Below are positions 1 through 6,705 of a DNA stretch of 6,711 nucleotides, piece after piece. The position numbers were made by a program, and so were the translations under genes. Under the pieces are notes generated by a model. It was not told where the DNA came from. It was given only the letters and a program-made list of their open reading frames with translations, and searched no databases. This stretch comes from Candidatus Methanoperedentaceae archaeon (lineage in GTDB: Archaea > Halobacteriota > Methanosarcinia > Methanosarcinales > Methanoperedenaceae): contig JACUTP010000099.1 of NCBI GenBank assembly GCA_014859785.1, positions 1 through 6,711 on the forward strand, written 5' to 3'. The first letter of the stretch is position 1. The number at the start of each line of letters is the position of its first letter.

Positions 1-33
1 GCCTCATTTTTCCAGCAAGGGGATAAGAAAATG

Positions 34-53
34 CGTTTATACTTTCCTATACG
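34..53. promoter_or_regulatory. Candidate operator (imperfect inverted repeat) upstream of modA
   Basis: The sequence reads CGTTTATA, then a 6-nt spacer (CTTTCC), then TATACG. The right arm reversed is CGTATA, so the arms match except for extra T bases in the left arm. The CGT-TATA ... TATA-CG layout recalls the ModE/TunR type of oxyanion-responsive operator known upstream of molybdate and tungstate transporters in bacteria. It lies just before the putative BRE/TATA of modA, where a bound regulator could affect TFB or TBP loading. The symmetry is imperfect and AT-rich, so chance is a real possibility. Confidence 0.25.
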
Positions 54-58
54 TACAC

Positions 59-72
59 ACAAAATATAAATA
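59..72 (+). promoter_or_regulatory. Archaeal BRE/TATA promoter of the modABC operon
   Basis: ACAAAA (59-64) fits the archaeal BRE consensus RNWAAW and is followed directly by TATAAATA (65-72), a good archaeal TATA box. Archaeal transcription usually starts about 24-27 nt after the TATA centre, which predicts a start near 92-96. That is at or just before the GTG start codon of modA, so the transcript would be leaderless or nearly so. No Shine-Dalgarno sequence is visible before that GTG, which agrees. Confidence 0.55.
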
Positions 73-95
73 ACTCAAGCTCTGAATGAAGTCCT

Positions 96-839
96 GTGAG
101 AAACTCCCTGATAGTATTGTTAATTATCTTGTTAATTTTTACATCAGGCTGTCTCGATGATACTGAAAAATCCGGAAAAGAACTCACCATCTCAGCAGCC
201 ATCAGCCTATCAGATGCATTCAGGGAAATCGGGGACGCCTTCACGAACGAACACCCGGATGTTAAACTCTATTTCAATTTCGGCGCATCGGGAACACTTA
301 TGAGGCAAATTGAGCAGGGAGCGGAAGTGGATATTTTTGCAAGCGCCTCACAAAGGGAAATGGATTTCCTTGAACAAAAAGGATTCATACTTGAAAGTTC
401 AAGGATAGATTTTGCAAAAAACCGCCTTGTCATTATTTCCCCATCCGGGGTTGATGTTGAAAAACTTGTAAGTCCAGAAATTAAACGAATTGCTGTCGGC
501 AATCCAAAGACCGTCCCTGCAGGCAATTATGCACAGACTTTCCTCATGAATTCGGGATTATATGATTCGATTAAACCAAAACTTATTTATGCTGAAAACG
601 TAAGGCAGGTTATGGGTTATGTTGAACTCGGTGAGACAGATGCGGGGTTTGTGTACCTATCGGATACGATTGATACGGATTTTGCGGTTTCAGGATTAAA
701 CGACAGCCTCTACCCTGAGATTGTGTATCCTGTTGCTGTAATCCGGGGCAGTGACAGCACGGATACTGCAAAGGATTTCATTGAATACATTATGGGTGAT
801 AAAGGGCAAACTATTTTACATAAACATGGATTTGTGTGA
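96..839 (+). CDS. modA: Molybdate/tungstate ABC transporter substrate-binding lipoprotein ModA
   Basis: This 247-aa protein captures molybdate (possibly tungstate) outside the cell membrane and delivers it to the ModB permease. Residues 5-15 are a hydrophobic leader ending in a TSGC lipobox, so Cys19 is probably the lipid-anchored mature N-terminus. The fold motifs follow classical ModA order: AAISLSDAF (34-42), GASGTL (63-68), VDIFASAS (78-85), VPAGNYA (140-146), AENVRQV (166-172) and GFVYLSD (184-190). By comparison with E. coli ModA, the oxyanion ligands would be Ser37, Ser65, Ala142, Val169 and Tyr187; all are present. The length matches bacterial-type ModA rather than the longer WtpA class (about 340 aa) common in archaea. 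The start is GTG; an in-frame TGA at 87-89 rules out any earlier start. It heads an operon with modB and modC. Which oxyanion is preferred cannot be told from sequence. Confidence 0.93.
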   Translation: MRNSLIVLLIILLIFTSGCLDDTEKSGKELTISAAISLSDAFREIGDAFTNEHPDVKLYFNFGASGTLMRQIEQGAEVDIFASASQREMDFLEQKGFILESSRIDFAKNRLVIISPSGVDVEKLVSPEIKRIAVGNPKTVPAGNYAQTFLMNSGLYDSIKPKLIYAENVRQVMGYVELGETDAGFVYLSDTIDTDFAVSGLNDSLYPEIVYPVAVIRGSDSTDTAKDFIEYIMGDKGQTILHKHGFV

Positions 840-843
840 GTAT

Positions 844-1509
844 ATGGATTATTCACCGCTTTACCTTTCCATGTGGGTTTCTGTAATTGCAACCGTAATA
901 ATTGCAGCATCAGGCACATTTGCTGCGTACCTGCTTGCAAGAAAACGTTTTTTTGGAAGAAACGCCCTTGATGCATTTACCACGCTGCCCATGATACTTC
1001 CACCGACAGTAACAGGATACTACCTCATAATCCTCCTCGGGAGAAACGGAATAATCGGTAAGCACATCTATGACCTAACAGGTTTGAGCATCATGTTTAC
1101 ATGGCAGGCAGCAGTGATTGCGGCAACAGTAGTTGCCATGCCAATAATGATTAAATCGGCAAAAGCCGCGATAGAGTCGGTTGACAGGGAGTTTGAAAAA
1201 GCTGCTTTTACACTCGGGAAATCGGAGATTGAAACGTTTTTCCTTGTGACCTTACCTCTTGCAAAAAAGGGGTTGATGGCAGGGCTGATTTTGAGTTTTG
1301 CACGGGCGCTCGGAGAATTCGGTGCAACCATAATGCTTGCTGGAAACATCCCAGGTAAGACAAGTACCATGCCCCTTGCCATCTACAGTGCAGTCCAGAC
1401 AGGGGAGGATACCCTTGCAACCACACTTGTTATAATCCTGACTATCATCTCCATAGCCGTAATATATATTACAACCAGAATCAGTGAATCGGGCAGGTAT
1501 AATGCTTGA
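844..1509 (+). CDS. modB: Molybdate ABC transporter permease ModB
   Basis: This 221-aa integral membrane subunit would form the homodimeric channel for molybdate/tungstate import. About five membrane segments are visible, roughly at residues 12-32, 44-66, 84-103, 143-165 and 192-214. Family hallmarks are LPMILPPTVTGYY (48-60) and the cytoplasmic EAA loop at about 116-138, where EFEKAAFTLG and VTLPLA would dock the ModC ATPase. ARALGEFGA (153-161) is typical of ModB. I chose the ATG at 844 because the protein then begins MDYSPLYLS, as ModB proteins do, 4 nt after the modA stop. An in-frame ATG at 826 would add six residues and overlap modA by 14 nt. Only a weak GTGAG lies upstream, so translation is probably coupled to modA. 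Confidence 0.92.
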   Translation: MDYSPLYLSMWVSVIATVIIAASGTFAAYLLARKRFFGRNALDAFTTLPMILPPTVTGYYLIILLGRNGIIGKHIYDLTGLSIMFTWQAAVIAATVVAMPIMIKSAKAAIESVDREFEKAAFTLGKSEIETFFLVTLPLAKKGLMAGLILSFARALGEFGATIMLAGNIPGKTSTMPLAIYSAVQTGEDTLATTLVIILTIISIAVIYITTRISESGRYNA

Positions 1510-2578
1510 GATTAACATATACAGGAAATTAACAAGCAGTAATTCAAATGAGTTCAGGCTGAACCTGGATTTTAAATGTGAAAACGGGATTACGGTACTT
1601 TTCGGACCTTCGGGTGCAGGTAAAACACTTACACTTGACTGTATAGCCGGACTTGAAACACCTGATAGCGGCAGTATAAGTGTAAATGGTACGGCTTATT
1701 TTGATTCGGGGCAAAACATCAATATACCACCCCAGAAAAGGAAAGTGGGTTACCTTTTCCAGGACTATGCCCTGTTTCCGCACCTTACTGTTTATGAGAA
1801 TATTGTATTTGGCTTGCGGTCAAAAGATGCAAGTGAAGGCGTTGACGAGATGCTTGGCTTTCTTGAGATAAGGGGACTCAAGACGCGCTACCCTGCCCAA
1901 TTGTCAGGCGGGCAGGCACAGCGGGTGGCGCTTGCACGTGCACTTGTTACCAGGCCGAAAATATTGCTTCTTGATGAGCCTTTTTCGTCTCTTGATTTTA
2001 TAGTAAGGTCAAGACTCAGGCGGGATTTGAAAAAGTTAAGGGAGCTTATAAAAATTCCTGTAATCCTGGTTACCCACAATCCTGTAGAAGCTTACAGCAT
2101 GGCAGACACCATTGTTGTTTTCAGGCACGGCGGAGTTGGACAGATTGGAACGCCAGAGGAAGTTTTTACAAAACCGAACAGCATTGAGGTTGCACGCCTT
2201 GTGGGTATGAGCAATATATTCAAAGGAAAAATTACCGCAATTAAGGGTGATGATGTTATTATCCAGGGATATCAGGAGATTACTGCACAAAATCCTGGTG
2301 TTAAAATCGGCGAAGAAGTCACATGGTGCATCCGCCCGGATAATGTAATGGTGCTGCGGGAAAACAAGCCTGTCAGGGAAGCTGTTGCCGAGAACCTTGT
2401 AACAGGGCACATTACGGAAATAGTTCCAAAAGGCGCCTCGTACCTGCTTTTTATGGGCGGAAAACTGCCTCTTGAAATTGAAATCCCGTCCCATGCTTTT
2501 GAGAGGCTGGGTCTTGAAATCGGGAAAACGATAAGAGTGTCCCTGAAAAAACCGGCAGTTCACATAATACGGGAATGA
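1502..2578 (+). CDS. modC: Molybdate/tungstate ABC transporter ATP-binding protein ModC
   Basis: This 358-aa cytoplasmic ATPase powers the ModB channel. The nucleotide-binding domain is complete: Walker A GPSGAGKT (35-42), Q-loop Gln87, signature LSGGQ (134-138), Walker B ILLLDEP (154-160) with catalytic Glu159, D-loop SSLD (162-165) and switch His192. The switch reads THNPVEAY where THDP is more usual, a mild substitution. Residues from about 237 to 357 form the C-terminal TOBE/mop-like region, with RPDN at 278-281 and a second OB-like unit at about 298-356. In the related Methanosarcina ModC this region binds the oxyanion and shuts transport down (trans-inhibition), so similar feedback is inferred here. 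The ATG at 1502 overlaps the end of modB by 8 nt, which suggests coupled translation; an in-frame GTG at 1484 would add six residues atypical of the family. Confidence 0.93.
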   Translation: MLEINIYRKLTSSNSNEFRLNLDFKCENGITVLFGPSGAGKTLTLDCIAGLETPDSGSISVNGTAYFDSGQNINIPPQKRKVGYLFQDYALFPHLTVYENIVFGLRSKDASEGVDEMLGFLEIRGLKTRYPAQLSGGQAQRVALARALVTRPKILLLDEPFSSLDFIVRSRLRRDLKKLRELIKIPVILVTHNPVEAYSMADTIVVFRHGGVGQIGTPEEVFTKPNSIEVARLVGMSNIFKGKITAIKGDDVIIQGYQEITAQNPGVKIGEEVTWCIRPDNVMVLRENKPVREAVAENLVTGHITEIVPKGASYLLFMGGKLPLEIEIPSHAFERLGLEIGKTIRVSLKKPAVHIIRE

Positions 2579-2586
2579 AACTTAAA
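2579..2586. other. 8-bp tail-to-tail junction between modC and the M20 hydrolase gene
   Basis: Only eight bases separate the modC stop (TGA 2576-2578) from the stop of the opposing gene (TAG, complement of 2587-2589). No hairpin or T-rich run is visible at the junction on either strand, so transcripts from the two sides probably overlap at their 3' ends. Confidence 0.8.
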
Positions 2587-3861
2587 CTATGGCTGTCCAT
2601 TAAAACCACACACCAGCCGCCCCAAAAACTTCGTATACATAACAAGGTCATCCACCATTATATTCTCGTCATCCCCGTGCGCATTGCTCTCCCCGTTTCT
2701 CCCTGTACCGAAACAGCACGCAGGCAGCCCGGTAACTTTAACGGCATAAGCCACATCAAGGCTTCCATGGGTGCCTGCACACGCCACTTCCCTTCCTGCC
2801 GCGGCATTCGCAGCACGCTGCACCTCCCTCACCCACAGATGGTCTATATCGGTAAGAAGGGGAGTATATACCTCATTACAGACAAATTTCATATTGATAC
2901 CAGGGTCTTTTTCCCTGACACGGGTTAAAGCATCATTTAATTCCCTGCATACATCTTCGAATTTTTCTTCAGGGATAAAACGCCTGTCCCCTTTTAATGT
3001 GCACAAATCAGGCACGATATTCTGCTTAACACCGCCTTTGATAATGCTGATATTAAGAACCGGTCTTAGCGTATCAATACCGGTCTTTTTGCGTATAACC
3101 TGGCTTGCAGCTACACTGGAGCGCCTTTTTTCAATCTCACCCTTCAATTCCATTAAACCCCTCATCACGGGTATGGCTTTTTCGATAGCATTCACGCCAA
3201 GGAAACTGCTCCCGCTGTGGTACGATTTACCGTACACGTCCACCTGCCAGTCAACATTCCCGTTTGCAGCAATGGTAATACTGTCACTGTCACCGTCCAT
3301 GCTCAGGAAATAATCAGCCTTCAGTTTCCCGATGTCTGCAAGATGGCACAATCCGGAATAAGGCCCCATTTCCTCATCAGTTGTCATGGCAATATTCAGG
3401 TTATACGCAGGTTCAATTCCCATCTCATCAATGGCGGAAAGCATAGTCAACATGGCGGCAATCCCGCCTTTTGAATCAGAAACGCCCCGTCCGAAAATGC
3501 GGTTATCCTGAACGGTTACATCAAACGGGGGGACGGTCCAGTTACCGCTTGCAGGGACAACATCAAGATGGGTGTTAATAAGCAGCGTTTTTTCAGCGCC
3601 TGCGCTTTTAATGGCAGAAAGGTTCACCCGCTCACCCTCAAGATGTGAAAGACGGGGATTCTTATTCTCAAACAATTCCCTTGGCATCGGGATTTTCTCA
3701 ACTTCAAAACCCACTTTCCTGAGACGGCGTGCCATATAATCCACGGCTTCCGGGTAGTTTTTCCCTGGCGGAACGCTGGTGTTAATACGTACAAGCTCAC
3801 CGAGAGTGCTTATAGCCTCATCCTTCATGGAATCAAGAAGTTCAAATAAGCTCTCCATCAT
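2587..3861 (-). CDS. M20 family metallohydrolase (ArgE/DapE-like deacylase or peptidase)
   Basis: This 424-aa protein is a probable cytoplasmic di-zinc hydrolase that cleaves an amide bond in an N-acylated amino acid or small peptide. The M20 metal-site motifs appear in order: THLDVV (97-102) with ligand His98 and catalytic Asp100, GRGVSDSKGG (124-133) with bridging Asp129, TDEEMG (161-166) with general base Glu163 and ligand Glu164, a likely acidic ligand at Asp189, and AHGDDEN (394-400) with His395. The middle portion, around VYGKSYHSGSS, is the dimerisation domain. The substrate is uncertain: ArgE, DapE, LysK-like and general peptidase members look alike, and no lysine or arginine biosynthesis gene is adjacent. 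The start is ambiguous. ATG 3861 (or 3858) fits the family N-terminus, while an in-frame ATG at 3912 would add 17 residues. None has a convincing Shine-Dalgarno. The gene lies 92 nt downstream of ppdK on the same strand. Confidence 0.85.
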   Translation of the reverse strand: MMESLFELLDSMKDEAISTLGELVRINTSVPPGKNYPEAVDYMARRLRKVGFEVEKIPMPRELFENKNPRLSHLEGERVNLSAIKSAGAEKTLLINTHLDVVPASGNWTVPPFDVTVQDNRIFGRGVSDSKGGIAAMLTMLSAIDEMGIEPAYNLNIAMTTDEEMGPYSGLCHLADIGKLKADYFLSMDGDSDSITIAANGNVDWQVDVYGKSYHSGSSFLGVNAIEKAIPVMRGLMELKGEIEKRRSSVAASQVIRKKTGIDTLRPVLNISIIKGGVKQNIVPDLCTLKGDRRFIPEEKFEDVCRELNDALTRVREKDPGINMKFVCNEVYTPLLTDIDHLWVREVQRAANAAAGREVACAGTHGSLDVAYAVKVTGLPACCFGTGRNGESNAHGDDENIMVDDLVMYTKFLGRLVCGFNGQP

Positions 3862-3953
3862 AATACATAAGGAACATATAACCCAAATCCTTTTTGCTTT
3901 GCTTACTGCCATCCGGGCAAAATGTCACTTTAATGGCACGTAAATGTAGTTAA
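3862..3953 (-). promoter_or_regulatory. ppdK-M20 intergenic spacer with a weak possible promoter
   Basis: This 92-nt gap between two same-strand genes shows no hairpin followed by a T-run. On the - strand an AT-rich stretch, ATAAATAATTAA (3961-3950), overlaps the ppdK stop and could act as a TATA box with a start near 3930. A second TATA-like run, GGTTATATG (3883-3875), is too close to the ATG at 3861. Either independent transcription of the M20 gene or read-through from ppdK is possible. Confidence 0.25.
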
Positions 3954-6611
3954 TTATTTATTATCCTGTTCAAGGAAAGCCTGCGCCGCCGCCAGTCTTG
4001 CTATTGGCACGCGGTACGGGGAACAACTGACATAGTTTAACCCGATATTGTGTCCGAACTTGATTGACTGCGGGTCGCCACCATGTTCCCCACATATCCC
4101 TATCTTGAGATCAGCCCGGGTAGAGCGTCCCTTTTCTATTCCGATTTTGACAAGCTGACCGACACCATCCTGGTCAAGTACTGCGAACGGGTCATGGTCA
4201 AGTATGCCGTGTTCTATATAATATGGCAGGAATTTTCCTGCATCATCCCTGCTGAATCCGAAAGCTGTCTGTGTAAGGTCATTCGTACCAAACGAGAAGA
4301 ATTCAGCCTCCATTGCTATCTGGTCAGCGGTAATGGCAGTTCTTGGCAGTTCAATCATAGTGCCGACAAGATAATCCAGTTCTACATTATTTTTTTCTAT
4401 CACTGATTCAGCCACACGTATCACATTTTTCTTTGTGGTCGAAAGTTCTTTAACATGACTCACAAGAGGAATCATTATTTCCGGAACGGTGTTTATCCCT
4501 TCGGATTTTAGTTCGCATGCTGCCTCAATGATGGCTTCAACCTGCATATCATATATCTCAGGATATGTGACTCCGAGGCGGCATCCCCTGTGCCCGAGCA
4601 TCGGGTTGATTTCATGCAGCGCTTCCACACGCGCGAGCATTTTCTTTAATTGCTGGATTTTATCCCGGTCCCCGTCAATCGACCTGAGTTTATCGAGTTT
4701 CCTTGTAAGTTCGTTATGGTCAGGAAGGAACTCATGCAGCGGCGGGTCAAGAAGTCTTATTGTTACAGGGTATCCTTCCATTGCACGGAATATCCCTTTA
4801 AAATCGCTTTTTTGCATCGGGAGGAGTTTCAACAAAGCTTTCTTTCTTGAATACTCATCCTCTGCCATTATCATTTCACGGACAGCAGGAATTCTGTCAT
4901 CTCCAAAAAACATGTGCTCTGTCCTGCAAAGCCCGATACCCTCAGCACCGAATTCACGTGCCAGGGATGCATCGTGCGGTGTGTCTGCATTTGTTCTTAT
5001 ACCAAGTGTGCGAACCTCATCCGCCCATTCGAGTATTGTCTTAAGGTCATCGTTGACACCTGCTGTTATGAGTTCAACTTCACCCAGTACGACATTTCCT
5101 GCGGTCCCGTCAAGGGTCAGGAAGTCGCCTTCGTTTATTGTGCATCCATTAACTGTAAATTTCTTCTTCTTGATACTGATAGTAATGTCACCGCATCCGG
5201 CAACGCATGGTTTGCCCATTCCCCTTGCAACAACTGCCGCATGTGATGTCATGCCCCCGCGGACCGTGAGTATCCCCTCTGCCGCATTCATTCCTCCTAT
5301 GTCTTCCGGTGATGTTTCGGTACGTACAAGTATTGTCTTATTTCCGCTTTTTGCCATATCTTCGGCATGCTCTGCTGTAAACACAACTTTACCGACTGCT
5401 GCTCCAGGGGATGCGGGCAATCCGGTTGCGATAACTTCCAGTTTAGCATCAGGGTTTATCATCGGATGCAGAAGCTGGTCAATCTGTTCGGGTTCTATCC
5501 GCAAAAGAGCAGTTTTTTTATCAATCAGTTTTTCATTTACCATATCAACTGCAATCTTAACCGCAGCAGCAGCGGTTCGTTTTCCATTTCTTGTCTGGAG
5601 CATGAAAAGTTTGCCATCTTCAATTGTAAATTCAATATCCTGCATGTCCTTGAAATGCTTCTCAAGTTTCTGGTATATCTCGACCAGTGTAGCATAATTT
5701 CCAGGCATCTTTTCCTTTAAGGTTTCAATAGGCTGGGGTGTCCTGATTCCGGCAACTACATCCTCGCCCTGTGCATTTATGAGGTATTCTCCAAAGAAGC
5801 GTTTTTCACCTGATGCAGGGTCTCTTGTAAATGCCACTCCCGTGCCTGACGTTTCACCCATATTGCCGTAAACCATGCTCTGGACATTTACTGCCGTTCC
5901 CCAATCGCCGGGAATGTTGTTAAGTCGCCTGTATGTTTTTGCACGCTGGTTATTCCATGAATTAAAAACAGCATTTATAGCCATCTGGAGCTGCTTGCGT
6001 GGATCCTGCGGGAAATCCTCGCCTGTTTTTTTCTTAATCAAAACCTTGAATTTTTCAACAAGTTCCTTGAGTGCACCTGTATCAAGTTCGGTATCAAGTT
6101 TTACACCTTTCTCTTTTTTCCTTGCATCTATAATAGATTCAAAATCCTCATATTCGATACCAAGAACAACATTACCAAACATTGTTAAGAACCTGCGGTA
6201 ACTGTCATAGGCAAATCTCCCATTCCCTGATTTGGCGGCAAGTCCTGCAACAGAGTCATCATTTAAACCCAGGTTCAATATGCTATCCATCATTCCTGGC
6301 ATGGATACGCGTGCACCTGACCTGACCGAGAGAAGAAGGGGATTTTCGGAATCCCCGAACTTTTTATCGTTTTCTTTTTCAAGTTTAACGATAGCTTCAT
6401 CAATCTGTTCCATCAATCCGTCAGGGTACTGTTTATTTTCAAGATATAGCAAACATACTTCAGTTGTTATTGTAAAACCGGATGGTACCGGAATTCCTAA
6501 GTTTGCCATCTCAGCAAGATTTGCACCTTTCCCACCGAGCAGGTTCTTCATGCTGTTTTTACCATCGGTTTCAGAGTTGCCGAAGAAGTATACAAATTTT
6601 TGATATGTCAT
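3954..6611 (-). CDS. ppdK: Pyruvate, phosphate dikinase
   Basis: This 885-aa cytoplasmic enzyme interconverts pyruvate + ATP + Pi and phosphoenolpyruvate + AMP + PPi; in methanogen-like archaea it usually supplies PEP for gluconeogenesis from pyruvate. All domains are present at the family's normal length. The N-terminal ATP-grasp domain (about 1-350) includes LLGGKGANLAEM (24-35), VRSGARVSMPGMMDS (96-110) and GNMGETSGTGVAFTRDP (249-265). The phosphohistidine swivel domain (about 395-510) has GGMTSHAAVVARGMGKP (452-468), with phosphorylated His457 and the Thr455 that plant regulatory proteins modify. The C-terminal TIM barrel (about 530-880) has Arg563 (GLCRTEHMF), Arg619 (TIRLLDPP), Glu754 and nearby TMIELPR (751-757), FGTNDLTQ (774-781) and the catalytic Cys840 in ICGEHGGDP (839-847). 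ATG 6611 has a strong Shine-Dalgarno 7 nt upstream, which decides the start. I see no frameshift or missing catalytic residue. Confidence 0.97.
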   Translation of the reverse strand: MTYQKFVYFFGNSETDGKNSMKNLLGGKGANLAEMANLGIPVPSGFTITTEVCLLYLENKQYPDGLMEQIDEAIVKLEKENDKKFGDSENPLLLSVRSGARVSMPGMMDSILNLGLNDDSVAGLAAKSGNGRFAYDSYRRFLTMFGNVVLGIEYEDFESIIDARKKEKGVKLDTELDTGALKELVEKFKVLIKKKTGEDFPQDPRKQLQMAINAVFNSWNNQRAKTYRRLNNIPGDWGTAVNVQSMVYGNMGETSGTGVAFTRDPASGEKRFFGEYLINAQGEDVVAGIRTPQPIETLKEKMPGNYATLVEIYQKLEKHFKDMQDIEFTIEDGKLFMLQTRNGKRTAAAAVKIAVDMVNEKLIDKKTALLRIEPEQIDQLLHPMINPDAKLEVIATGLPASPGAAVGKVVFTAEHAEDMAKSGNKTILVRTETSPEDIGGMNAAEGILTVRGGMTSHAAVVARGMGKPCVAGCGDITISIKKKKFTVNGCTINEGDFLTLDGTAGNVVLGEVELITAGVNDDLKTILEWADEVRTLGIRTNADTPHDASLAREFGAEGIGLCRTEHMFFGDDRIPAVREMIMAEDEYSRKKALLKLLPMQKSDFKGIFRAMEGYPVTIRLLDPPLHEFLPDHNELTRKLDKLRSIDGDRDKIQQLKKMLARVEALHEINPMLGHRGCRLGVTYPEIYDMQVEAIIEAACELKSEGINTVPEIMIPLVSHVKELSTTKKNVIRVAESVIEKNNVELDYLVGTMIELPRTAITADQIAMEAEFFSFGTNDLTQTAFGFSRDDAGKFLPYYIEHGILDHDPFAVLDQDGVGQLVKIGIEKGRSTRADLKIGICGEHGGDPQSIKFGHNIGLNYVSCSPYRVPIARLAAAQAFLEQDNK

Positions 6612-6616
6612 GTTTT

Positions 6617-6626
6617 ATCCTCCACC
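6617..6626 (-). promoter_or_regulatory. Strong ribosome binding site of ppdK
   Basis: On the - strand the sequence reads GGTGGAGGAT, with a GGAGG core at 6623-6619 placed 7 nt before the ATG. It is the only strong Shine-Dalgarno sequence in the window; modA, modB, modC and the M20 gene have weak or no sites. It fixes the ppdK start and suggests efficient translation. Confidence 0.85.
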
Positions 6627-6636
6627 GGATATAAAA

Positions 6637-6656
6637 TATTTATATTATAAATTTGC
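6637..6656 (-). promoter_or_regulatory. Probable archaeal promoter of ppdK
   Basis: On the - strand, GCAAAT (6656-6651) fits the BRE consensus RNWAAW and leads into the AT-rich TTATAATATAAATA (6650-6637), which contains the same TATAAATA octamer (6644-6637) seen before modA. Usual TATA-to-start spacing predicts initiation near 6615-6626, so only the upstream part of the box would keep the Shine-Dalgarno core in the transcript. A more distal AT-rich box at 6694-6705 is an alternative that would give a leader of about 60 nt. Confidence 0.45.
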
Positions 6657-6666
6657 TACATGTAGC
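6655..6666. promoter_or_regulatory. Perfect 12-bp palindrome next to the ppdK promoter (candidate operator)
   Basis: GCTACATGTAGC is identical to its reverse complement over all 12 bases and has no spacer. It overlaps the putative BRE of ppdK by two bases and sits immediately upstream of the TATA-like run. Uninterrupted dyads at this position are typical binding sites for dimeric helix-turn-helix regulators, which could block or recruit TFB. It has no T-tract and no loop, so it is not a terminator. No regulator gene is visible in the window to assign to it. Confidence 0.4.
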
Positions 6667-6693
6667 TATGATTTTTACCTTCAAAAAGTTTCA

Positions 6694-6705
6694 TTTAATA
6701 TTAAA
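6694..6705. repeat. AT-only 12-bp palindrome upstream of ppdK
   Basis: TTTAATATTAAA is a perfect dyad made only of A and T, about 28 bp upstream of the GC-containing palindrome. It may be a distal TATA element for ppdK or part of the control region of a gene beyond the window edge. AT-only dyads arise easily by chance in AT-rich spacers, so function is doubtful. Confidence 0.2.

Noticed and set aside
1..42. Possible divergent - strand gene starting at ATG 7-5, with GTATAAACG (42-34) as its TATA box
   Set aside because: Only about two codons would lie in the window and the ribosome site is poor, so a gene cannot be supported.
751..843. Longer modB start sites at 751 or 826
   Set aside because: 751 would overlap modA by about 89 nt and adds residues unlike a ModB N-terminus. 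826 remains possible but 844 fits family length and the modA stop better.
2036..2563. A 175-codon open frame on the - strand opposite modC
   Set aside because: modC is unambiguous over this stretch, and the antisense product has no recognisable motif or supporting ribosome site.
2575..3313. Open frames on the + strand (2575-2928 and 2771-3313) following modC
   Set aside because: Both are opposite the M20 gene, whose metal-site motifs establish the - strand as coding; their products look like shadow translations.
3858..3912. N-terminal signal peptide or membrane anchor on the M20 hydrolase
   Set aside because: The hydrophobic stretch exists only if the ATG at 3912 is used, is short, and has no cleavage site or lipobox; M20 enzymes of this type are usually cytoplasmic.
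4489..5697. A 402-codon open frame on the + strand, antisense to ppdK
   Set aside because: It lies wholly opposite a gene with intact catalytic motifs. Its product is rich in Ser, Ile and Pro as expected of a complement-strand shadow, and it resembles no family I recognise.
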